From Polaribacter haliotis (GTDB taxonomy: Bacteria > Bacteroidota > Bacteroidia > Flavobacteriales > Flavobacteriaceae), in contig NZ_CP061813.1 in the NCBI RefSeq assembly GCF_014784055.1, positions 1,389,501 through 1,453,500 of the forward strand: a stretch of 64,000 nt of DNA, in the 5' to 3' direction. Numbering within the stretch: the first letter of the stretch is position 1; each line of letters opens with the position of its first letter. The position numbers were made by a program, and so were the translations under genes. The notes beneath the pieces were generated by a model, which worked only from the letters and a program-made list of their open reading frames with translations, made no database searches and was not told the origin of the DNA. Below, piece by piece: positions 9,951 through 18,842 of the stretch.

Positions 9951-11609
9951 ATGAAAAAATTTAAAAAAAATATCCCTACTGTTTTCATAGTTTTAACTGT
10001 TTTATTGACACTTTTTTATTGTGGAAATAAAAATATCAATCAGGTTGCACAAAACAAAATCATAAAAGAAAGACCAAATGTTATTTACATTATGGCAGAT
10101 GATTTAACAACGCAAGCCATTAGTGCTTATGGAGGAATTTACAAAGACATTGCTCCTACCCCAAATATCGATAGATTAGCAAAAGAAGGAATGCTTTTTA
10201 ACGATGTTTTATGTACAAATGCAATTTGTGGCCCATCAAGAGCAGCAATTCTTACAGGTAATTACAGCAATATAAATGGCTACTATAAAAATGAACGTGG
10301 AGGAACATTTGACAAAACGAAATGGACGTTTCCACAAGAATTTCAGAAAAACGGTTATCAAACAAGTTTATTTGGAAAATGGCATTTAGGAACAGAACCT
10401 CAAGGTTTTGATGTTTTTAAATATCATAATTCAGCTGGTCAACAAGGTCATTATTGGAATCCTATTTTTAATGAAAACGGAAAAGACGTTAAAGAAAAAG
10501 GATATTCAACTAATTTAAGTACAGATTTTGCAATGAATTGGTTGGAAAAAGATCGTAAACAAGACGATCCTTTCTTAATGGTTTTACAATATAAAGCACC
10601 TCACAGACCTTGGGAACCAGATACAAAATATGAGAAACTTTGGGACGATATAGAAATGCCTTATCCTTCAACTTTTAATGATACGTATGAAGGTAGAGAA
10701 TTAACTGCAGGAGATACAGAAATGACAATGGATTATTTCTCTAGAAGAGATATGAAATTAGAAACCCCTGAACACTTAAAAAAAGATTGGAAAAATCGTT
10801 TAAGTTGGGAGTTTTACGGTGCAAAACGTGGTGAAATTGTACAACCAGAAAACATGTCTGCAGAAGAAGGTAAAAAATGGCGTTATCAAACGTATATAAA
10901 AGATTATTTAGCGTGTGTAAAATCTGTTGATGATAATATTGGTCGTGTTTTAAAATATTTAGATGATAATAATTTAACAGAAAATACAATTATCGTTTTA
11001 ACATCAGACCAAGGATTTTATTTGGGCGATCATGGTTTTTTCGACAAACGTTTCATTTATGAAGAATCTTTAAGAATGCCTTTTATTGTTAGATATCCTA
11101 AGAAAGTAAAAGCAAAAACTGTAAATGAAGATGTAATTACAAATATCGATTTTGCACCTACTTTATTAGATTTGGCAGACATTAATACAGAAGAACAAAT
11201 GCAGGGAAATAGTTTCAAACCCATGTTATTAGGTGAAACTCCTAAAAATTGGGAACAAGAAATGTATTACCATTATTATGAGTTCCCTTATTGGCATCAT
11301 GTACAACCTCATTATGGAATTAGAACACAAAAATATACATTAGCACATTTCTATTATAATATTGATGTTTGGGAATTGTATGATTTAGAAAAAGACCCTA
11401 AACAAATGCACAATATTATTTTAGATCCACAATACACAAATGTTGTTGCGAACCTGAAAATTCAACTAAAAGGTTTGATGGAAAAATATGAAAACAACAA
11501 ATCTTTAGCTGATTTTAGAAAAATTACAGACACAGATTTTGGTGCTATTGTAGAAAACAAAAGTGGAGAACCTTCTGTACAAGACATTATTACTAATAAC
11601 AAAAAATAA
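9951..11609 (+). CDS. S1-family sulfatase lipoprotein (Cys-type, CGPSR)
   Basis: This 552-residue enzyme hydrolyses a sulfate ester on the glycan. A lipobox at Cys24 (LFYC) anchors it to a membrane on the periplasmic or outer side. The metal-binding start is NVIYIMADDLTT (Asp50, Asp51). The formylglycine site is ICGPSR with Cys93, followed by AAILTG and the GKWHLG motif. Further metal and sulfate ligands fit the TSDQGFYLGDHGFFDKR stretch. Length and C-terminal YELYDLEKDP segment are normal for type I sulfatases. It starts two bases after the GH3 remnant. A terminator hairpin follows at 11701. Position specificity cannot be inferred. Confidence 0.93.
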   Translation: MKKFKKNIPTVFIVLTVLLTLFYCGNKNINQVAQNKIIKERPNVIYIMADDLTTQAISAYGGIYKDIAPTPNIDRLAKEGMLFNDVLCTNAICGPSRAAILTGNYSNINGYYKNERGGTFDKTKWTFPQEFQKNGYQTSLFGKWHLGTEPQGFDVFKYHNSAGQQGHYWNPIFNENGKDVKEKGYSTNLSTDFAMNWLEKDRKQDDPFLMVLQYKAPHRPWEPDTKYEKLWDDIEMPYPSTFNDTYEGRELTAGDTEMTMDYFSRRDMKLETPEHLKKDWKNRLSWEFYGAKRGEIVQPENMSAEEGKKWRYQTYIKDYLACVKSVDDNIGRVLKYLDDNNLTENTIIVLTSDQGFYLGDHGFFDKRFIYEESLRMPFIVRYPKKVKAKTVNEDVITNIDFAPTLLDLADINTEEQMQGNSFKPMLLGETPKNWEQEMYYHYYEFPYWHHVQPHYGIRTQKYTLAHFYYNIDVWELYDLEKDPKQMHNIILDPQYTNVVANLKIQLKGLMEKYENNKSLADFRKITDTDFGAIVENKSGEPSVQDIITNNKK

Positions 11610-11700
11610 GTATCCAAAATAGTTAAGTAATTGTCAGTAATTATTACTTAAAAACATAACAACCCTTTTAATAGAAAAGTTTTAACGGAATTTTAACGTA

Positions 11701-11743
11701 AAAGAGGTTTTATATATTCTGACTATATAAAAACCTCTTTTGA
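11701..11743 (+). terminator. Rho-independent terminator after the first sulfatase
   Basis: The arms AAAAGAGGTTTTATATA and TATATAAAAACCTCTTTT pair with one bulged A around a seven-base loop. Because the arms end in A-tracts and T-tracts it can work on both strands. A second, weaker inverted repeat (TTAAGTAAT...ATTACTTAA) lies just upstream at about 11623-11652. Confidence 0.8.
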
Positions 11744-11826
11744 TTTTAAGTAGACCATTATTACGTGTTATAAATTTACTTTTACTACAAAGTATTTCGA
11801 ACTCGATTTTTGGAATCTCTTAAAAT

Positions 11827-13440
11827 ATGACCAAACTAAAACTTAAAGAAAAAATTGGATACGCCCTTGGAGATGGAGCCGCAAATATTGCGTGGAGAGG
11901 TGTAGCTACTTTTTTGTTTATTTTTTATACGGATGTTTTTGGGTTGAGTCCAATTACTGTCGGAATTTTATTTTTAGTAGCAAGATTTAGCGACGGAATT
12001 TCCGATATTTTAATGGGAATTATTGGTGATAGAACCGAAACTAAATATGGTAAATTTAGACCTTGGATTCTTTGGACTGCAATTCCATTGGCAGTAATTC
12101 TATCTTTATTATTTACAAATCCTAATTTTAGCGATACTGGTAAAATTATTTATGCATACGTAACATACATTTTATTCACTCTAATTTACACAGCAAATAA
12201 TATTCCTTATGGAGCATTAATGGCAGTTATGACTGGTGATGATAAAGAACGTGCAAGTTTAGGTTCTTATAGAATGGTAGGTGCTTTTGCAGGCGGAATG
12301 TTAGTGCAAGGTGCATTATTATATTTAGTAGCGAGTTTTGGAAACATAAATCCAGATATTCAACTTCAAAAAATTGATGATACTACATACGAAGTTTCAG
12401 TTTCTTCAAAAGAAAACTTCGAAAATGTAAATATTAAAACTGAAAACGGAATTGCATTATTTGCTTTTACAGATGCTTCTTTAGAAACTAAAAACGCAGA
12501 GCCTGTTCCTTCTAAAACATTTTCTGTTGAAGCCAATAAAACATATAATTTTACAATTTCTGGTGAAGAAAATTTAAAAGAAAGCGATATTACTATTATC
12601 AATCAGAAAAAAGGATACAGCAATGCTATGTATCTAATGTCTGTTGTTTTAGCGATTCTTTTACTATTGACTTTCTTTTCAACCAAAGAAAGAGTTTTAC
12701 CTCCAAAAACTCAAAAAAATAATTTAAAACAAGATTTTAAAGATTTAATAGCAAACAAACCTTGGTTAATACTATTGTTTGTTGGGTTGTTATTCAATAT
12801 TTATAACTCTATAAAGCAAGGAATTGTAATTATTTATTTTACGCATTATTTAAATAATCAATTGTTATCTGCTTCTTTTTTAGTAAGTTTAATGGTCGCT
12901 TCTATATTGGGAGCAATGGTTACAGCTCCTTTAAGTAAAAAATTTGGAAAAAAGAATTTGTTTATTGGTGCGTTATTATTTTCAGGAATTGTAAATAGTT
13001 TATTTATTTTTTGTGATGCTAATGATATTGGGGCCATTTTTACAATAGGAATTTTATCAGAATTTGCAGCAGCAATTTTTCCAACATTATTCTTTGTAAT
13101 GTTAGGTGATGCAGCAGATTATTCAGAGTATAAAAATAAACGTAGAGCTACAGGATTAATATATTCAGCAGGTTCTTTCGCTACAAAATTCGGAGGCGGA
13201 ATTGCAGGTGCAATTATAGGATTGGTTTTAGGAATGTATCATTATAATGGACAAGATACTGTTTCTATACAAGGCGCAGTTCCAGGAATATTAATGTTAA
13301 TGAGCTGGATTCCTGCAATAATTACAGTAATCGCTGCAGGTTTAATGACATTGTATCCATTAACGCAATCGAAAATAACAGAAGTTACACAAGAATTATA
13401 TTCAAGAAGACAATTAGAACAAAATAGCAACACAATATAA
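11827..13440 (+). CDS. GPH-family (MelB-type) sugar:cation symporter with an extra soluble insertion
   Basis: This 537-residue inner-membrane transporter begins with the family-typical KLKEKIGYALGDGAANIAWR and contains DRTETKYGKFRPWILW, a cytoplasmic loop conserved in the glycoside-pentoside-hexuronide symporters. About twelve membrane helices can be seen. Residues about 171-262, between the fifth and sixth helices, are not hydrophobic. They form a polar, beta-rich segment of about 90 residues (from NINPDIQ to IINQKKGYSN) that should face the periplasm. Usual family members are about 450-480 residues and lack it. It is followed two bases later by a GH1 beta-glucosidase, so it probably imports the disaccharide that GH1 splits. 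The substrate is inferred from the neighbours only. Confidence 0.88.
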   Translation: MTKLKLKEKIGYALGDGAANIAWRGVATFLFIFYTDVFGLSPITVGILFLVARFSDGISDILMGIIGDRTETKYGKFRPWILWTAIPLAVILSLLFTNPNFSDTGKIIYAYVTYILFTLIYTANNIPYGALMAVMTGDDKERASLGSYRMVGAFAGGMLVQGALLYLVASFGNINPDIQLQKIDDTTYEVSVSSKENFENVNIKTENGIALFAFTDASLETKNAEPVPSKTFSVEANKTYNFTISGEENLKESDITIINQKKGYSNAMYLMSVVLAILLLLTFFSTKERVLPPKTQKNNLKQDFKDLIANKPWLILLFVGLLFNIYNSIKQGIVIIYFTHYLNNQLLSASFLVSLMVASILGAMVTAPLSKKFGKKNLFIGALLFSGIVNSLFIFCDANDIGAIFTIGILSEFAAAIFPTLFFVMLGDAADYSEYKNKRRATGLIYSAGSFATKFGGGIAGAIIGLVLGMYHYNGQDTVSIQGAVPGILMLMSWIPAIITVIAAGLMTLYPLTQSKITEVTQELYSRRQLEQNSNTI

Positions 13441-13442
13441 AT

Positions 13443-14822
13443 ATGAGAAAATTTCCAGAAGATTTTATTTGGGGTACTGCCACTTCTTCTTATCAAATAG
13501 AAGGAGCTGCAGATATAGATGGAAAAGGGCCTTCTATATGGGATTCATTTTGCACTATTCCAGGGAGAATTGCACAAGGAGAAACAGGCAATATAGCTTG
13601 TGATCATTACCACAAGTTCAAAGAAGATATACAATTGATGAAAGATATGGGCGTAAAAGCATATCGATTTTCAATTGCTTGGGCAAGAGTAATGCCTACA
13701 GGAAAAGGAGAAGTTAACGAAAAAGGAATTCAATTTTATTCAGATTTAATTGACGAACTTTTGAAGGCAGGTATAGAGCCTTGGGTAACATTGTATCATT
13801 GGGATTTACCTCTTGCTTTACAATTAGAAGAAGATGGTTGGCTGAATAAAAATATGACAGATTATTTTGCAGATTATGCAAATTTATGTTTTGATAGATT
13901 TGGAGACCGTGTAAAAAACTGGATTACATTAAACGAACCTTGGGTGGTTTCTATTTTAGGTTATGGACAAGGTGTATTTGCACCTGGAAGATCCTCTAAT
14001 TCAGAACCTTATTTAGCTGCACATAATTTGCTTATCGCACATGCAAAAGCAGTTGCTGTTTACAGAGAAAATTACGGGCATCAAGAAGGTCAAATAGGAA
14101 TTTCCAATAATTGCGATTGGCGTGAGCCTCTTACCAATAGCGAAGAAGATAAACAAGCAGCAGAAAGAGCTCTTGAGTTTTTTTTAGCTTGGTTTGCAGA
14201 CCCTGTTTATAAAGGTGATTACCCAGAAGTTATGAAAGAAAGACTAAAGGAACGTCTTCCTGAATTTACAGAAGAAGAGAAAAAAATGATAAAAGGTTCT
14301 TCAGATTTTTTCGGATTAAACCATTATACAACCATGTATGCCGCAAATTCAAATGGTGAGCAACAAGAAATTTCAGTAAATGGAAATGGAGGTATTTCAG
14401 AAGACCAAGATGTTAGCTTGTCTTTAGACAAAAGTTGGAATGTAACCTTAATGGACTGGGCAGTTGTGCCATGGGGTTGTAAAAAATTGCTAAAATGGAT
14501 TAGCAATCGTTATGACCAACCAAATATTTACATCACAGAAAATGGTTGTGCTTATCCAGATAAATTAGTCGATGGAAAGGTTAACGACCAAGAAAGAGTC
14601 GATTTTTATCAAGGATATTTAAAAGCCTGCCAAGAAGCAATTGATGAAGGTGTTCAATTAAAAGGGTATTTTGCTTGGTCTTTTATGGATAATTTTGAAT
14701 GGGCTTCAGGTTACGAGAAACGATTTGGATTGCATTATGTAGATTTTGAAACTTTAGAAAGAGTTCCAAAAAAATCTGCACATTGGTTCAAAGAAGCTAT
14801 CGAAAAGAACAGTGCTGAATAA
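13443..14822 (+). CDS. GH1 beta-glucosidase (cytoplasmic)
   Basis: This 459-residue TIM-barrel glycosidase has no signal peptide, so it acts in the cytoplasm. The GH1 N-terminal signature is FPEDFIWGTATSSYQIEGA. The acid/base Glu165 lies in TLNEPWV and the nucleophile Glu366 in IYITENG. The C-terminal FAWSFMDNFEWASGYEKRFG is the standard GH1 aglycone/glucose-binding end. Length matches the family. It is sandwiched between two GPH symporters, with a two-base gap on the left, and probably hydrolyses imported beta-linked disaccharides or short oligosaccharides. Glucosidase is the commonest activity, but galactosidase, fucosidase or xylosidase side activities occur in GH1. Confidence 0.95.
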   Translation: MRKFPEDFIWGTATSSYQIEGAADIDGKGPSIWDSFCTIPGRIAQGETGNIACDHYHKFKEDIQLMKDMGVKAYRFSIAWARVMPTGKGEVNEKGIQFYSDLIDELLKAGIEPWVTLYHWDLPLALQLEEDGWLNKNMTDYFADYANLCFDRFGDRVKNWITLNEPWVVSILGYGQGVFAPGRSSNSEPYLAAHNLLIAHAKAVAVYRENYGHQEGQIGISNNCDWREPLTNSEEDKQAAERALEFFLAWFADPVYKGDYPEVMKERLKERLPEFTEEEKKMIKGSSDFFGLNHYTTMYAANSNGEQQEISVNGNGGISEDQDVSLSLDKSWNVTLMDWAVVPWGCKKLLKWISNRYDQPNIYITENGCAYPDKLVDGKVNDQERVDFYQGYLKACQEAIDEGVQLKGYFAWSFMDNFEWASGYEKRFGLHYVDFETLERVPKKSAHWFKEAIEKNSAE

Positions 14823-14888
14823 TATAAACAATAAATACCTACAATGTTATCGTAACATTAGGTTCATTAACAAAAAAACCAATTAATT

Positions 14889-16316
14889 ATGGCTGAAAAT
14901 GCAAACCAAGTAGTTAGTAACGAAGACAAAGTTCCTTTTTCGAAGAAACTTGCCTACGCTGCAGGTGGTCCAGTAGATATTTTAGGAGTTTGGGTAATGG
15001 TAAGTATTGCTTATCAAGTATTCAATTTCGAACTAAAAATGCCTCCAACTTATGTGGCCATTATTTTAATGTCGTTACGTTTATGGGATGGAGTTATGGA
15101 TCCTTTAATGGGTTGGATTTCAGATAATTTTCGTTCTAAATGGGGACGAAGAAGACCATTCATTTTAGTTGGTGCAATTTTAGCTGGTTTAACGTATCCT
15201 CTTATTTGGTGGTTTCCTACAGATATGTCTCAAGAAGGTATTATGTTTTGGGTAATTGGTTTTGGAATTATATTCTACACTTGTTTTACAGTTTGGGCAA
15301 TGCCTTACCAAAGTATGTTAATGGAAATGACACCAGATTATAATGAAAGAACAAGAGTTGCAGAAATACGTGGCTATTTTCAAACACTTGCCGGTTTTTT
15401 TAACGGTTGGGTTTGGTGGTTAAGTATGTTGCCAATTTTCTTTATAGATGGAGAAGCAAGTCCTGTAAACGGAATGCGTTATATTAGTTTAATAATTGCT
15501 GTTGTAATATTAGTTTTAGGAGTTTTACCAGCCATTTTTGTAAAAGAACGTTATTACGAAAGTGATTTAATTCAGAATCAAAAACAAGTAAAATTATTGG
15601 ATAGTTTACGAGAAACATTTTCTAATAAACCTTTTATAATTCTATGTGGTTTAACGCTGTTTTTCTTGTTAGGAACATCAATTTTCGATAGTTATGGACG
15701 ATATGTCGGAACCTACTATGTATTAGGTGGTGATTGGAATGAAGGTGCAAAATTTGCAGGTTATGGTACGTTTGTTTATACCGGTTTTAGCTTTTTATTC
15801 ATTCCGCTTTTTAGAAGATTATCAGAAAAAATAGGAAAACCAAAAGTTTTAATGATTTCCATGACCATTGTGGTTGTAGCTGTTACTACAACTTGGTGGA
15901 CTTTTACACCAGATAATCCTTGGTTAATGTTACTAAATACAGCATTTATTGGAGCAGGTTATGCAGGTTTATGGTTAATGATACCTTCTATGCAAGTAGA
16001 TGTGGTAGATTATGACGAATTACAAACAGGTGAAAGACGAGAAGGTAGTTTTGCATCTATATTTTCTTGGGTTTTAAAATTCAGTTTTGTAATTGGTTTT
16101 ATGATTTCTGGACCCGTAATTGAAATGACTGGTTTTGATGCAAATTTAGATGGTGCACAAGCAGAAGGAGTTTATGACATTATGAGAATTGGCTTTTTAG
16201 TAATACCAATTACATCTTTATTAATTGCCATTTTATTATTAAGGAAATTCCCAATTACATCTGAAAAAGCTGCAGAAATTAGAGTACAATTAGAAGAAAG
16301 AAGAGGAAAAGTTTAA
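14889..16316 (+). CDS. GPH-family (MelB-type) sugar:cation symporter
   Basis: This 475-residue inner-membrane transporter has about twelve predicted helices and normal family length. Signatures include RLWDGVMDPLMGWISDNFRS and the loop KWGRRRPFILVGA, equivalent to the conserved cytoplasmic loop in MelB/XynB-type carriers. Its N-terminus (PFSKKLAYAAGGPVDILGVW) is typical of GPH proteins in marine Bacteroidetes PULs. It lies between GH1 and the cytoplasmic GH94 phosphorylase, so it likely brings in the disaccharide used by one of them. Compared with the symporter at 11827 it lacks the periplasmic insertion. Confidence 0.92.
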   Translation: MAENANQVVSNEDKVPFSKKLAYAAGGPVDILGVWVMVSIAYQVFNFELKMPPTYVAIILMSLRLWDGVMDPLMGWISDNFRSKWGRRRPFILVGAILAGLTYPLIWWFPTDMSQEGIMFWVIGFGIIFYTCFTVWAMPYQSMLMEMTPDYNERTRVAEIRGYFQTLAGFFNGWVWWLSMLPIFFIDGEASPVNGMRYISLIIAVVILVLGVLPAIFVKERYYESDLIQNQKQVKLLDSLRETFSNKPFIILCGLTLFFLLGTSIFDSYGRYVGTYYVLGGDWNEGAKFAGYGTFVYTGFSFLFIPLFRRLSEKIGKPKVLMISMTIVVVAVTTTWWTFTPDNPWLMLLNTAFIGAGYAGLWLMIPSMQVDVVDYDELQTGERREGSFASIFSWVLKFSFVIGFMISGPVIEMTGFDANLDGAQAEGVYDIMRIGFLVIPITSLLIAILLLRKFPITSEKAAEIRVQLEERRGKV

Positions 16317-16419
16317 TAAAGTAAATTAAAAAATAAGAATGAGATTTGTAAAAATCTGTGTCGAAAAACATAGAAATCAATCTTTAAAAATACAATAATC
16401 AACGTAAAAATATATTAAA

Positions 16420-18831
16420 ATGAAATACGGATATTTTGATGACAACAAAAGAGAATACATCATTACAAACCCAAAAACGCCAGTAAAATGGACGAATTAT
16501 GTGGGTACATTATCTTTTGGAGGTATAGTAGATCAAACAGGGGGGTCTTTAATTTGTAAAGGCGATCCTGCATTAAACAGAATTACAAAATACATTCCAC
16601 AATTACCAGGATCAGACTTTAAAGGGGAAACATTATACATCCGTTTTAAAGATGAAAATGGGAAATACAAAATATTTTCTCCATTTTTTGTTCCAACTTT
16701 AGATAATTACGATTTATTCGAATGTCATGTTGGTTTGTCTTATCAAAAAATAGTATCCGAATTTTATGGAATTAGAACAGAAGTAACCATTTTTGTTCCT
16801 AATGAAGAAAATAGAGTTATTCGTAAGATTGAAGTAAAAAATATCAGTGGAAAAGATTTACAAATAGATGTAATTCCGGTTGTAGAGTTTACACATTTCG
16901 ATGCTTTAAAACAATACACAAATGCAGATTGGTGTCCTCAAACAATGACAATGAGAGCCAACAAAAATGTAGATGGAACTTTGTTATTACGTCAGTATGC
17001 TTTTATGAAAAAAGATACTGAAAACAATTTCTTTACATCAAATTATCCTGTAGATTCTTTTCAAACGGATAGAAAATTATTTTTAGGTGATAATGAATAT
17101 GGAACTTGGAAAAATCCGTTAGAATTACAAAACGAAAGTTTATCTAATTTCGAATCGAACAGAGGAGATAACATTGCTGCTTTATTGCACAAATTAGGAA
17201 CGGTTTCAAACGGAGAAACGAAAACTGTAATCACTCAATTAGGACAAGGAGCACCAAATGAAATTGAGAAAAATGCAGAGAAATATAAAGATGAAGCAAC
17301 TGTAGATCAAGCTTTCAAAGAATTATCAGAATTTTGGGATGATTATTTATCAAAAGCTGAATTCCACACACCAGATGCAGCATTTAATTCAATGGTAAAT
17401 ATTCACAATCCACGTCAATGTCACACAACTTATAACTGGTCGAGATATTTATCTTTATACCAATTAGGTCTAGGAGCAAGAGGAATTGGATTTAGAGATA
17501 GTTCGCAAGATATTTTAGGAATTTTATCTGCAATGCCAGAAAAAGGAAAGGAATTAATCAAAAAATTAATTTCTGTAAAGAAAGAAGATGGTTCTGCAAT
17601 GCACCAATTTTTTCCTTTAACAATGGAAGCAAATGAAGGTGATTCTCGTGAAGAAGCACATTTAAAAGACTTTTATGGTGATGATCATTTATGGATTGTA
17701 CAAACTGTAATCGAGTATATTAAAGAAACTGGAGATTACGATTTCTTAAAAGAAGAAATTACTTTTTATGATAAAAAAGTAAAATTAAAAGATCGTAAAA
17801 AAGGAACTGTTTTAGAGCATTTAAAACGTTCTTTAGACTTCACAAAAAACAATTGTGGTCAGCATGGTTTACCAATGTTAGGTTTTGCAGATTGGAATGA
17901 TACTGTAAACTTACCAGGAGATTCAGAAAGTATTTTTAATGCGAATTTATATGGAAAAGCATTGAATGAAATGGCTGCTATGTTAGATCATTTAGGAGAT
18001 ACAGAATTAGCAGATCAATACAGAAAAGACCACGCTCACATGAAAAAAGTTGTGAATGACAACTGTTGGGATGGAGATTGGTATTTACGTTATTTTGAAG
18101 ATAATGGAAATGCAATTGGATCGAAAGCGAACAGCGAAGGTCAAATTTATACAAACGCACAATCTTGGACAATTTTAGCTGGTTTTGCAACGCCAGAAAG
18201 AGCTGAAACTGCATTAGATTCTGTTGAAGATAAGTTAAACACAAAATTCGGAATTAAATTATCTTATCCAGGTTATAATGGATATGATGAAAGTATTGGT
18301 GGTGTTTCTACATATCCTCCAGGAGCAAAAGAAAATGGAGGTATTTTCTTGCATTCGAATCCTTGGGTTATGATTGCAGAAACAATGATGGGTAATGGAG
18401 ACAGAGCTTTTCAATATTACAATCAAATAAACCCTGCATCTAAAAATGATATTATAGACAGATTTGAATGTGATCCATATTGCTATCCTCAAAATATTTT
18501 AGGTGATGAGCACCCACAGTTTGGATTGGCAAGAAATTCTTGGTTATCAGGAACCTCTTCTTGGACGTATCAAGCTGCATCGAAATATATTATGGGAGTT
18601 CGTCCAGATCATAAAGGATTAATTATAGACCCTTGTATTCCTAAGGCTTGGGATGGTTTTACAGCTGTTCGTAAATTTAGAGGAGCTACTTATAATATCG
18701 ATGTAAAAAATCCAAATAACGTTTCTAAAGGTGTTGTTTCTATGATTGTTGATGGAAATAAAATTGATGGAAATATCGTACCCGTTTTTAACGATGGAAA
18801 AGAGCATACAGTTGAAGTTATTCTAGGGTAA
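16420..18831 (+). CDS. GH94 disaccharide phosphorylase (cellobiose-phosphorylase-like)
   Basis: This 803-residue protein has no signal peptide. The start MKYGYFDDNKREYIITNPKTP closely follows the start of known cellobiose phosphorylases, and the length is normal. The catalytic (alpha/alpha)6 domain contains FADWNDTVN (Asp491-Asp494), the motif that carries the catalytic acid. The GH94 C-terminal region includes GVRPDHKGLIIDPCIPKAW. The enzyme splits a beta-linked disaccharide with inorganic phosphate into alpha-glucose 1-phosphate and a free sugar, which saves ATP. Cellobiose is the best guess, but laminaribiose and cellobionic acid are used by relatives. It follows a GPH symporter and precedes a sulfatase by 11 bases. 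Confidence 0.9.
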   Translation: MKYGYFDDNKREYIITNPKTPVKWTNYVGTLSFGGIVDQTGGSLICKGDPALNRITKYIPQLPGSDFKGETLYIRFKDENGKYKIFSPFFVPTLDNYDLFECHVGLSYQKIVSEFYGIRTEVTIFVPNEENRVIRKIEVKNISGKDLQIDVIPVVEFTHFDALKQYTNADWCPQTMTMRANKNVDGTLLLRQYAFMKKDTENNFFTSNYPVDSFQTDRKLFLGDNEYGTWKNPLELQNESLSNFESNRGDNIAALLHKLGTVSNGETKTVITQLGQGAPNEIEKNAEKYKDEATVDQAFKELSEFWDDYLSKAEFHTPDAAFNSMVNIHNPRQCHTTYNWSRYLSLYQLGLGARGIGFRDSSQDILGILSAMPEKGKELIKKLISVKKEDGSAMHQFFPLTMEANEGDSREEAHLKDFYGDDHLWIVQTVIEYIKETGDYDFLKEEITFYDKKVKLKDRKKGTVLEHLKRSLDFTKNNCGQHGLPMLGFADWNDTVNLPGDSESIFNANLYGKALNEMAAMLDHLGDTELADQYRKDHAHMKKVVNDNCWDGDWYLRYFEDNGNAIGSKANSEGQIYTNAQSWTILAGFATPERAETALDSVEDKLNTKFGIKLSYPGYNGYDESIGGVSTYPPGAKENGGIFLHSNPWVMIAETMMGNGDRAFQYYNQINPASKNDIIDRFECDPYCYPQNILGDEHPQFGLARNSWLSGTSSWTYQAASKYIMGVRPDHKGLIIDPCIPKAWDGFTAVRKFRGATYNIDVKNPNNVSKGVVSMIVDGNKIDGNIVPVFNDGKEHTVEVILG

Positions 18832-18842
18832 AATTTTATAAA

